DNA from: CAYRWR01 sp964537555
Lineage (GTDB): Bacteria > Spirochaetota > Brevinematia > Brevinematales > CAYRWR01
Direction of reading: 5' to 3'
Length of the DNA stretch: 64,000 nt
Assembly: GCA_964537555.1 (NCBI GenBank)
Contig: CAZIAD010000010.1
Location: 34,379 to 98,378 of the forward strand
The notes under the pieces are model-generated. The model did no database searches, had not been told where the DNA came from, and was given only the letters and a program-made list of their open reading frames with translations. Shown piece after piece: positions 17,150 through 24,225 of the stretch. Within the stretch, counting starts at the first letter, position 1, and each line of letters starts with the position of its first letter. The position numbers were made by a program, and so were the translations under genes.

Positions 17150-17650
17150 TTATTTTCTAAGTCCGGTGAGCTCTACATCATCTATGTAACCATAGTCGGC
17201 GGTAGAGTTGGACACCATTCTAAAACGAATAGCTAACACATTAGCATTAGGTATATTCACACTATAAGAGCGGAACACCCCATTGTCTGCCCCGTCAGCC
17301 AGTTTAGCTGCCTGTACCCAGGAACCACTATTGAGCTGGTATTCACATACCATGTACTCACCGGCTTCCATGGAGGTAGCCGCCATCTTAAACTTCAGCA
17401 CCATGCTTTTAAAAGGTGCCACATTGATGTAGGTGATGGCATTATAATTCTGACTGACACGCATAGATGCACTACCGATCTTGTAGGATCCGGTATACTT
17501 CTGGACATAGCTGGAATTTGAACGTTTCCATCCGGCGATTACTGAAGTAGTGCTGTCGAAATTATCACCATAAATAGTGAGAGCACTGGCTGTGAGGGGA
17601 ATAACCCCCATGAGAAACAGGCCGATTAACAAAGCTTTTACTTTTAACAC
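17150..17650 (-). CDS. Small secreted jelly-roll-like protein, cassette 1
   Basis: The GTG at 17650 is preferred because GGAGG lies 6 bp before it; the frame continues upstream to a TTG at 17665. The product is about 166 residues with a signal peptide (ending TASA) followed by one domain of about 140 residues. YGDNFDSTT, GWKRSNSSYV and YGYIDDVELTG suggest a concanavalin/MAM-like beta-sandwich, a fold common in carbohydrate-binding proteins. No catalytic residues are evident. It is first in a two-gene unit with the large GH13 enzyme and has a close paralogue in the same position at 21550-22050, so the partnership looks functional. Confidence 0.78.
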   Translation of the reverse strand: MLKVKALLIGLFLMGVIPLTASALTIYGDNFDSTTSVIAGWKRSNSSYVQKYTGSYKIGSASMRVSQNYNAITYINVAPFKSMVLKFKMAATSMEAGEYMVCEYQLNSGSWVQAAKLADGADNGVFRSYSVNIPNANVLAIRFRMVSNSTADYGYIDDVELTGLRK

Positions 17651-17819
17651 AACAAACCTCCGCAATTATATTATTACATTGAAAGAATGATAGAGATTTA
17701 GTGTGTGAAGAGTGTAAAAACGGAGTGGAGAGAAATACCGGGCAATACCCCTCTCAATGCACAACAAACCTTTTTCATTCCGGCTACTTTTTTAAATAGT
17801 GAAACAATTGAAATTCAAC

Positions 17820-17833
17820 TGTAAGCACTTTCA
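17820..17833 (-). promoter_or_regulatory. LacI/CcpA-like operator, cassette 1
   Basis: TGAAAGTGCTTACA on the minus strand, 7 bp downstream of the -12 element and over the predicted start. The leader between here and the GTG at 17650 is about 170 bases with no gene. Confidence 0.65.
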
Positions 17834-17840
17834 TTATAAT

Positions 17841-17856
17841 TGCAATAATCGTGCCA
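17841..17856 (-). promoter_or_regulatory. Sigma-54 promoter, cassette 1
   Basis: TGGCACGATTATTGCA on the minus strand, an exact match to TGGCAC-N5-TTGCA. About 190 bp before the GTG start of the cassette. Confidence 0.9.
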
Positions 17857-17913
17857 AAGCTTGTGATACATGTGCATCTTCATATTAAGCAACAAATTAC
17901 ACAAAGCACTATT

Positions 17914-17961
17914 TGCACAGTGCATTTTTGATATGCAACCTGAAGCCCATTAACGGTGCAC
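17914..17961 (-). promoter_or_regulatory. Candidate activator sites (UAS), cassette 1
   Basis: TGCACAGTGCA (17914-17924) and a GTGCAC core (17956-17961), centred about 90 and 130 bp upstream of the predicted start. They match the palindromes found before amylases 1 and 2. Confidence 0.55.
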
Positions 17962-18086
17962 ATTGTCATTTGTAACTGTCTGTAGAATATAGATTTAAGT
18001 AAATGTTTAATTGATGAAAGGGGCGTACTTTTATCAGAAAATAATAGAACCTGTGCTATTTAATTATTCATCACTGGATGCCTGAA

Positions 18087-18428
18087 TTAATCCCGGCCCA
18101 TTTTACGGTTATTAAGAGACATGTTATGTACGACCAGTCTGGTCTTGGAAACCAGCTCCTGGAGGTGCTGATCAGACAATAACTCAGGAACCCTTACATA
18201 GGCATGGTGTTCACCCAGCACAAAATCGAACTCGATATCATAGATGACACAGGGGTTTAATTCCCCCGGCAGATGGATGTCATATTCAAAGACTTCCTGA
18301 CGGACTCTGTCACCGGTCCATTCCAGCTCACGCTGTTCCGGTATCTCGCAATCTAACAGATTTTCCTGACAATAGGCCGCAAAAGACAGTGGCCCTATAT
18401 AAAGAACAGCATAGCCCATGATCTCCAT
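18087..18428 (-). CDS. Hypothetical protein
   Basis: About 113 residues from the ATG at 18428, chosen because CAGGAG lies 7 bp upstream; an in-frame ATG at 18467 lacks a clear site. The sequence opens MEIMGYAVLYIGPLSFAAYC and is mixed hydrophobic and acidic. It has no signal peptide and no family that I recognise. It sits between cassette 1 and a small zinc-ribbon gene on the same strand, apart from the amylase units. Confidence 0.55.
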   Translation of the reverse strand: MEIMGYAVLYIGPLSFAAYCQENLLDCEIPEQRELEWTGDRVRQEVFEYDIHLPGELNPCVIYDIEFDFVLGEHHAYVRVPELLSDQHLQELVSKTRLVVHNMSLNNRKMGRD

Positions 18429-18549
18429 AGCAAACTCCTGATAATGACTAGCAGCTGTTCCCCTCACCGCACTTAAATTTTCGGCAAAGAGGGCTATAAA
18501 AGTGAAATGAGTCCATGATTATTCTTAATTATTAACAAAAAGAAGGGAC

Positions 18550-18750
18550 TTATTCAGTAAACTGGCCTGCACAATAGAAATAATCAGAAGGCACCATACT
18601 GGCGCTTCTATGGTAGCAGTGGGGACAGACATAATCTGAATGACATTCCCTTAACACAGATCGCCAGATAGTGCCGCAGTGTTCACACATGACCCATCCG
18701 TCTGTAGCTTTATAATGATTGGCACCGGAGACTATCTTTTTTATCATCAA
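18550..18750 (-). CDS. Small zinc-ribbon-like protein
   Basis: A 66-residue protein with CEHC and CPHC pairs about 20 residues apart, a typical four-cysteine zinc ribbon. The function is unknown; such small proteins may bind nucleic acid or act as protein adaptors. The start is uncertain, since there are two adjacent ATGs and no strong ribosome binding site. It is followed by the hypothetical gene at 18087-18428. Confidence 0.5.
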   Translation of the reverse strand: MMIKKIVSGANHYKATDGWVMCEHCGTIWRSVLRECHSDYVCPHCYHRSASMVPSDYFYCAGQFTE

Positions 18751-18794
18751 TTATTGTGCCTGAAATATTCCCTGCTGTCAATAGAAATACCTAC

Positions 18795-18830
18795 AAAAAA
18801 AAAGCTCCTGGCATCACACCAGGAGCTTTT
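18795..18830 (-). terminator. Terminator after second cassette
   Basis: An 11-bp stem (AAAGCTCCTGG / CCAGGAGCTTT, loop 7) with a run of T on the minus strand, 17 bp after the stop at 18847. The stem may also work weakly in the other direction. Confidence 0.92.
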
Positions 18831-18846
18831 AAAATACCATCACTTC

Positions 18847-21540
18847 TTAGTATATATATGTACCATTATTACCGATCTTGCCGGGGGCCGGATTACCGGG
18901 CAGGTCCAGGACATAGACCCGGATATTGCCCTTTCCACTACAGCTGGCTGTGAGGGTACCACTATTCACTACTATGGTGTTCCCGGTGACACAGTCTTTA
19001 TAGGTGCCATTAGGTATATTATAGAAGGTGGCAGATCCGCTTACGGTAACCAGAGCAAAGCTGTCAATACCACCGGCGGAATAGCGGCGCTTAAAGGCCA
19101 TGCCGCCCGACACATTATCCGTAGAGTACTGACCCTTCTGGAGGGCGGGCACTCTGTGACGTATCATATTGAGACGGCGAATATGCTGGGCCAGAGGGTG
19201 ATCCAGGGTAGTCTTCACATTCCCGCTGGCTGAGCTGTAGGTACCGAATCCGCTGGCCACTACTGTTCCGGTAATATGATTGCCGAAATAGGCTCTACCG
19301 GTAGTAGACAGAGGAGCATTAGGGCCTACATCGATGGGCTTACCTTTCTGGAACTCGATCTCAGACCCATAATATATACAGGGTATTCCACGGAAAGTAA
19401 ACATCAGACTGAGATTTTCAGCCCAGGTAGACTGGGATCCCGCAAAACGCTGGCTCTCAGGTGCTCCGTCCGGGGCATAGTCATGACTGTCTACATAAGT
19501 CACATTGAAGGTAGGGTCGGAGTAATAGCTGTCCCCGCCCCGGGCTACATTCCAGGCATCCAAGGCGTTATTAAAGTTCCAGTGCATAGGAAAGTCTATG
19601 ACATCCAGTCCGCTTCTTTTTGACCAGTCCGGCATATGATAGTCATTTCCGTAGAGCCAGTGATTGTCTTCCTGTTGCTCGTTATTCACGGTACTGTTGT
19701 CCTGCCAGTTTTGATAGACTGATGCCTCATTGACGGTACGGCTGCCCCAGGAGTAGGACTTCTCTTCCTTCCAGGTAAAGAAAGGAGTGGATATAGCCGG
19801 AATGTTGTTGTTCCAGATCTGCCGATAACGGGTAGCGACTTCACCGAATATGTAGAATTCGTTTCCTCCCCGGGCTTTAAAAGCGGGGATAAATTCTTTG
19901 TTAAAGGTGAGACGGGAGATATGCTTTACGGTATCAATGCGGAAGGCATCCACGCCCATATCGATATACTTATTATATGCATTCTTCAGGTAGGTGATGG
20001 TAGTAGGATTCTCCGTATTCAGATCCACACAATCCCCGGCAATCTGCCCGGTCTGCACAGAGTAACCTTCCCACTGCAGGCTCTTTTCATGGTGATAAAT
20101 GTGGGCTGTGTCTATTGAGTCGCTCTTCATGGCATCGATACGGGCCCCATACTGAGCCCCCGGTGTCAGGGTGCTGTAATTAGCGGGCAGTTTGCCCCCA
20201 TCGATGCGGATCATATTGGCTGCGGTGTCCGGCTTGGTGGGGTCTTTTTTAAACAGAGGGTAGAGATTTTGCTCACCAAAGTTACCGGTATGATTCAGGA
20301 CAATATCCTGAATGATCTTGATCCCTTTAGCATGAGCCGCATTGATCAGTCTCTGATAGGATACTTCCGCACTGGCATCCCCGGTCTTTTTATAGCGGGG
20401 ATCTACTTTTGAATGGTCTATAGCATGATAGCCATGGTAATCATATCCGCTGGCATTAGCTACTACCGGAGTGATCCAGATAGCACTAAAACCGAGGGCC
20501 TTGATATAGTCCAGCTTCTGGATAATACCTTCAAAGTCCCCTCTCCACGCGGGGTCAGAGGCCGGGTTGCCTGCCTGAGCGTCATCCCAGCAGTGTACAT
20601 TATTATTAGGGTCACCGTCATAGAAACGGGTAGTCATCAGGAAGTAAATGGTCTCAGATCGGAAATCATAGCTGGCAGGATTGTTCACTATGGAGATAGT
20701 CAAAGTCTTGGTGGAGGTCAATCCGGCCGGGTCTTTTACCTGTAATTTAATAGTCTTGTTACCGGTAGAGGTCCAGCTATGAGTTGCTGTTTTACTACTG
20801 CTATAGGCAGTGTCATAGGTGCCGTTATTGTCCCAGTCCCAGCGGTACTGCAGAGCATCACCGTTGGCATCACTGGAGGATCCGGCATCAAATGTCACGC
20901 TTTGGTTGATATTGGCTACTGAGGGGCTGGCTGTAAAATTAGCCACCGGAGCCACATTGGCTCCCCCGCCCAGGGACTGAAATTCGACCCAGTTCTGATC
21001 AAAACGTACTTTAGTAATATAGCCTTTCTTACCCCAGTGGTTAATAGTTGAATAGGGAGTACCAGCCTGAGCGCGGTTACCCTCCCACCATTCTGAAGTC
21101 CCCTGGCGCATAAAGGCTTTGAACTCATACCAGTCACCGCTATTTCCGGTCATGTCCACATCAAACTTCCACCAGTGCAGGCCCATGGTGTTTTCCGGGT
21201 CTTCCCCGTATCCATCCACGGCATAAGTCTTTTTAGCACCCCAACTGGAGGGCCAGGCATTACAGGTCCAGTCCAGGGCTGACTCTGTACCCCAGTCCAG
21301 GCTGGCGTCATTGGCCTTTATAGCAGCGGTAGTAGTATTTTTAGTGTTCTTATAGGTAATAGGTTCGGACATAGAGGGATACACCGAAGGTACTAAACCG
21401 GCGTCATGCCCCCCTTTAACGAAAATGTCCTGGCCTGTCACGGTTTGTTTTTCCATAAAGATCACTGTCCTTACTGCAAAAGCTGAGCTGACACTTATCA
21501 GCAGCAAGGACAAAACAACAAATCTCTTCAGGTTTTTCAT
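18847..21540 (-). CDS. Secreted multidomain GH13 enzyme (CGTase/amylase-like) with N-terminal shared module and PKD domain
   Basis: An 897-residue exported protein. Order: signal peptide (1-22), the shared module (about 23-190), one PKD domain (about 195-283) and GH13 (about 290-800) with a C-terminal beta domain. GH13 marks are SETIYFLMTTRFYDGD, IIQDIVLNHTG, VDAFRIDTVKH (nucleophile Asp), FYIFGEVATR (acid Glu) and YVDSHDYAP (third Asp). The opening and the AFRIDTVKH region resemble the cyclodextrin glucanotransferase/maltogenic amylase group. The exact product is uncertain. It lies 9 bp after a small jelly-roll gene, the same arrangement as at 14316-17650, but with one PKD domain instead of two. 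Confidence 0.88.
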   Translation of the reverse strand: MKNLKRFVVLSLLLISVSSAFAVRTVIFMEKQTVTGQDIFVKGGHDAGLVPSVYPSMSEPITYKNTKNTTTAAIKANDASLDWGTESALDWTCNAWPSSWGAKKTYAVDGYGEDPENTMGLHWWKFDVDMTGNSGDWYEFKAFMRQGTSEWWEGNRAQAGTPYSTINHWGKKGYITKVRFDQNWVEFQSLGGGANVAPVANFTASPSVANINQSVTFDAGSSSDANGDALQYRWDWDNNGTYDTAYSSSKTATHSWTSTGNKTIKLQVKDPAGLTSTKTLTISIVNNPASYDFRSETIYFLMTTRFYDGDPNNNVHCWDDAQAGNPASDPAWRGDFEGIIQKLDYIKALGFSAIWITPVVANASGYDYHGYHAIDHSKVDPRYKKTGDASAEVSYQRLINAAHAKGIKIIQDIVLNHTGNFGEQNLYPLFKKDPTKPDTAANMIRIDGGKLPANYSTLTPGAQYGARIDAMKSDSIDTAHIYHHEKSLQWEGYSVQTGQIAGDCVDLNTENPTTITYLKNAYNKYIDMGVDAFRIDTVKHISRLTFNKEFIPAFKARGGNEFYIFGEVATRYRQIWNNNIPAISTPFFTWKEEKSYSWGSRTVNEASVYQNWQDNSTVNNEQQEDNHWLYGNDYHMPDWSKRSGLDVIDFPMHWNFNNALDAWNVARGGDSYYSDPTFNVTYVDSHDYAPDGAPESQRFAGSQSTWAENLSLMFTFRGIPCIYYGSEIEFQKGKPIDVGPNAPLSTTGRAYFGNHITGTVVASGFGTYSSASGNVKTTLDHPLAQHIRRLNMIRHRVPALQKGQYSTDNVSGGMAFKRRYSAGGIDSFALVTVSGSATFYNIPNGTYKDCVTGNTIVVNSGTLTASCSGKGNIRVYVLDLPGNPAPGKIGNNGTYIY

Positions 21541-21549
21541 GTTGTCCCC

Positions 21550-22050
21550 CTACTTCCTGCTGCCTGTCAGTACCACATCATCGATGTAGCCGTAATCACT
21601 GGTATCGGCGCCACCCATGATAAAACGGATCTGCAGGATATTGCAGTTCGGCACATTGACAGAATAGCTGCGGTATACTCCATTGTCAGAACCATTAGAC
21701 AGAGTCTTGGCTGTGACCCAGGAACCGTTATCCAGTTTGTACTGACAACGTACATACTCGGAACCTTCCAGGGATGAAGCAGCCATCTTAAACTTCAGGA
21801 CCATGTTTTTGAAGGGAGCCACATTGATGTAGGTATAGGCATAGTAATTCTTGCGCAGCCGCATTGCAGCCAGGCCATTCTTGTAGGAACCGGTGTACTT
21901 GGTCACATAACTGCTGTTGTTACGTTTCCAGCCCACCAGTGTAGTAGTAGTGGCATCAAAGTCATCCGCGAACAACTCCAGAGCCTCCATCTTCACAGTA
22001 ATGGCCAACATCATGACCATTACAGACAACACTAACACTCTCTTTTTCAT
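21550..22050 (-). CDS. Small secreted jelly-roll-like protein, cassette 2
   Basis: A 166-residue paralogue of 17150-17650. It has a signal peptide (1-23), then one domain with FADDFDATTTTLVGWKRNNS, YTYINVAPFKNMVLKFKMAA and YGYIDDVVLTG. It is probably a beta-sandwich of the carbohydrate-binding type and has no visible catalytic site. The two copies agree over most of the mature part. It leads the unit with the GH13 enzyme at 18847-21540 and is the first gene after the sigma-54 element at 22261. Confidence 0.78.
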   Translation of the reverse strand: MKKRVLVLSVMVMMLAITVKMEALELFADDFDATTTTLVGWKRNNSSYVTKYTGSYKNGLAAMRLRKNYYAYTYINVAPFKNMVLKFKMAASSLEGSEYVRCQYKLDNGSWVTAKTLSNGSDNGVYRSYSVNVPNCNILQIRFIMGGADTSDYGYIDDVVLTGSRK

Positions 22051-22239
22051 AGCACTCTCCTTTTCTGATTTTTATAGTACCTTTTTCTATAAAAACAAAT
22101 TCGACACATGCAGTCACACAGGCAGGGGATAGTGATTGAATAGAATGGGATCGGCCGGAAAACACCAGCCTTTTACACCATAACCCATTTTTTATTCAAT
22201 ATTCTCTTTTTCATTCAAATTAAGCAGATGTAATCATCT

Positions 22240-22253
22240 TGCAATCGCTTACA
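22240..22253 (-). promoter_or_regulatory. LacI/CcpA-like operator, cassette 2
   Basis: TGTAAGCGATTGCA on the minus strand, again exactly 7 bp downstream of the -12 element. The leader from here to the ATG at 22050 is about 190 bases and contains a possible hairpin with stem GGCTGG/CCGGCC. Confidence 0.62.
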
Positions 22254-22260
22254 GATGATA

Positions 22261-22276
22261 TGCAAATACTGTGCCA
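22261..22276 (-). promoter_or_regulatory. Sigma-54 promoter, cassette 2
   Basis: TGGCACAGTATTTGCA on the minus strand, an exact consensus match. TTGCA/TGCAC half-sites at about 22354-22379 are candidate activator sites; they overlap the divergent sigma-70-type promoter. Confidence 0.88.
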
Positions 22277-22373
22277 TTATAGTGTTATAATAGATAAGTA
22301 CTTATCAGTCAGTAACATAAAAATATCCGACAATGGTACAAATGACAATTTTTATTGCAAATGCACACCACAC

Positions 22374-22402
22374 TTGCAAAGGGCAACCTTTTCAACTATA
22401 AT
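22374..22402 (+). promoter_or_regulatory. Sigma-70-type promoter for 22419 gene
   Basis: TTGCAA, a 17-bp spacer, then TATAAT, ending 16 bp before the ATG with AAGGAGAG between. Confidence 0.7.
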
Positions 22403-22418
22403 AAGTCAAGGAGAGAAT

Positions 22419-22886
22419 ATGGCTAAAAAGACAATTATTTTTCATCTTAATGCCCAGCTTCCGGATATGTTTTACCGCCTACCCTGGCTGGCTCCTCTGG
22501 CTATTTTACCTGTCAGCTTATACCGGTATTTTTCTTTTGGAAAAAATTTTCAGGAATTCATTCTATGGGCTGTGATAGCCTTTCTGATCCCCGGACTCAC
22601 CACCTTGGTTCTGAATAGTATTAATAACAAACTCAGTAAAAACTTTAGTATACAAATCGATTCCCAGGGTATTCTATACCTCACTCAGGATGCATTTACT
22701 ACAGAAATGCCTGTTAAGAGCATCCTGGATCTGTCACTGCTGGGCCAATCCAGAGGCAAGTATTTTGTCCTGAAAAAAAAAGAAGGCCAGGATACCACTA
22801 TCCCCTGGCCCTACGAGATCAGCCCGGAGGAACTTTCCAAATTTAAAGATAGCCTCAAAGTATTCGGATCCGTCTTTAAGCTGTGA
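22419..22886 (+). CDS. Two-TM membrane protein, hypothetical
   Basis: A 155-residue protein starting at the ATG at 22419, which has AAGGAGAG upstream; the longer in-frame extension lacks a site and crosses the promoter. Two adjacent membrane segments (about 20-35 and 45-65) are followed by a soluble tail of about 85 residues. The tail resembles the PH-like part of small bacterial membrane proteins (IQIDSQGILYLTQDA). No family is named with confidence. Its stop overlaps the GTG start of ogt, so the two are translationally coupled. Confidence 0.65.
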   Translation: MAKKTIIFHLNAQLPDMFYRLPWLAPLAILPVSLYRYFSFGKNFQEFILWAVIAFLIPGLTTLVLNSINNKLSKNFSIQIDSQGILYLTQDAFTTEMPVKSILDLSLLGQSRGKYFVLKKKEGQDTTIPWPYEISPEELSKFKDSLKVFGSVFKL

Positions 22887-23380
22887 ATAAGGACATAGGA
22901 ATCAGCAGGTATTTTATCACTTACTATGATTCTGTTTTGGGCAGGCTCACTCTGTGTCAGTGCGGGGATTATATCACTCATGTCCGGCTGGAAAAAGAAG
23001 TATTTTCTCAGGAGGCCTATCTCGAACAAAGCACTGAACTCCTTCTGGAAGCAGTCAGGCAGCTCAATGCCTATCTGAAAGGTGATGTGCGGCAGTTCGA
23101 CCTGCCTCTATCCCCCCAGGGTACTCCATTTATGCAAAAGGTGTGGAGTCAGCTCACCCATATCCCCTATGGCCTCACTAGTAGCTATAAGGATATAGCC
23201 ATTTCTTTAGGGCAAGCCGGAGCAGCCCGGGCTGTAGGTATGGCCTGTAATCGCAATCCCCTCCCCATCTTTATTCCCTGCCACCGTGTGATCGGCAGCA
23301 ATGGCAGCCTCACCGGCTATAGCGGTGGATTGGAAATCAAGCAGAAGCTCTTAGACCTGGAACAAATGCACAGAAAATAG
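22883..23380 (+). CDS. ogt: Methylated-DNA--protein-cysteine methyltransferase
   Basis: A 165-residue suicide repair protein that removes alkyl groups from O6-alkylguanine. The active-site motif IPCHRVIG is intact, preceded by GTPFMQKVWSQLTHIPYG and the Arg finger region AARAVGMACNRNPLPI. The GTG start lies inside the stop of the preceding gene (GTGA overlap). Full length for the family, with a short N-terminal domain. The symbol ogt is used in the general sense. Confidence 0.93.
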   Translation: MNKDIGISRYFITYYDSVLGRLTLCQCGDYITHVRLEKEVFSQEAYLEQSTELLLEAVRQLNAYLKGDVRQFDLPLSPQGTPFMQKVWSQLTHIPYGLTSSYKDIAISLGQAGAARAVGMACNRNPLPIFIPCHRVIGSNGSLTGYSGGLEIKQKLLDLEQMHRK

Positions 23381-23402
23381 TTCCCTCTAAAATAGCATAT
23401 AC

Positions 23403-23433
23403 AAAAACAGGCTGGCAAAAATGCCAGCCTGTT
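23403..23433 (-). terminator. Terminator after OmpA-like gene
   Basis: A 12-bp perfect stem (AACAGGCTGGCA / TGCCAGCCTGTT) followed by T residues on the minus strand, 16 bp after the stop at 23450. It may also stop readthrough from ogt. Confidence 0.85.
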
Positions 23434-23449
23434 GTGATTAAATGTTCTT

Positions 23450-23980
23450 TTACATCTTTGGTACCACTTTGAAAGTGACCCTCCTGTTTTCTGAAGCATA
23501 CGGATCCACAGTATTGATCAGCTCGGTAGCACCAGCTCCCCGGGTGATGATCTTACTGACATCCACGCCATTCTTTTTGAGTACAGAGACCATGAAGTCC
23601 GCTCTCTTCTGAGAAGCTTCCATGACTGTGACCAGAGGAGTGGAAGGCTTCACATCAGGCTTGACCGGAGTAGCATGGCCCGATACACGGAACACATAAC
23701 CTTCGGGTAGTTCGGCCAGGGCTTTCTTGATCACAGGAAGTGACTTGACTAACCAGGCTTCCAGGGTCTTGTCATCCAGGGTAGGCACACGATAGGCAAA
23801 TCCAAATGCAGCTACCTTGGTCAGCTCGACATTGATCTTGTCTGCCTTTGCCTGAGGAGTTTCTACCACGGCTGCTACTTTGGGTTCTACCTTAGGTTCT
23901 TCTTTTACCACAGGCTTAGACGCACATCCCAGAAACGATACCATTACTGTCAATCCCACCAACACTTTCGCACTTTTCAT
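23450..23980 (-). CDS. OmpA-family lipoprotein
   Basis: A 176-residue protein. The signal peptide has lipobox SFLGC (Cys about 19), followed by a charged Pro/Glu/Lys-rich linker and an OmpA-type peptidoglycan-binding domain (about 60-176). Marks are FRVSGHATP (usually GHTD), ASQKRADFMVSVL and SENRRVTFKVV. The GHTD Asp is not conserved in GHAT, so binding to diaminopimelate may be changed. It would anchor the outer membrane to the cell wall. A 16-bp palindrome sits in its leader (23997-24012). Confidence 0.82.
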   Translation of the reverse strand: MKSAKVLVGLTVMVSFLGCASKPVVKEEPKVEPKVAAVVETPQAKADKINVELTKVAAFGFAYRVPTLDDKTLEAWLVKSLPVIKKALAELPEGYVFRVSGHATPVKPDVKPSTPLVTVMEASQKRADFMVSVLKKNGVDVSKIITRGAGATELINTVDPYASENRRVTFKVVPKM

Positions 23981-23996
23981 TCTATAACTCCTTAAT

Positions 23997-24012
23997 ATTA
24001 CCTTGCGGTAAT
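23997..24012. promoter_or_regulatory. Inverted repeat in leader of OmpA-like gene
   Basis: ATTACCTTGCGGTAAT: 6-bp perfect arms with a 4-base loop, just upstream of the ribosome binding site region. It could be a small hairpin or an operator. The remaining gap to 24225 is AT-rich with nothing else recognised. Confidence 0.35.
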
Positions 24013-24225
24013 GATAGAAAGAAGAAAATATCTCCGTATAGTCTCACCACCGGAAACAGACCCTGAACCCAGGAACTTATGCTTTAAAAACATATATTCC
24101 CTATTTCAGGGACAAACAATATTATGATACTCAAAATATTAATGCAAGGAAAAATGAGATTTTATATAAAATATTTTTCTGGATTCATACAATTGTTTAA
24201 ATACAAAAATCCTGATTTTTCCGGG

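Noticed and set aside
18733..18765. Sigma-54-like string AGGCACAATAATTGAT (minus strand) before the zinc-ribbon gene
   Set aside because: The -12 GC is replaced by GA, the first T is missing, and it touches the ATG, leaving no room for a start site.
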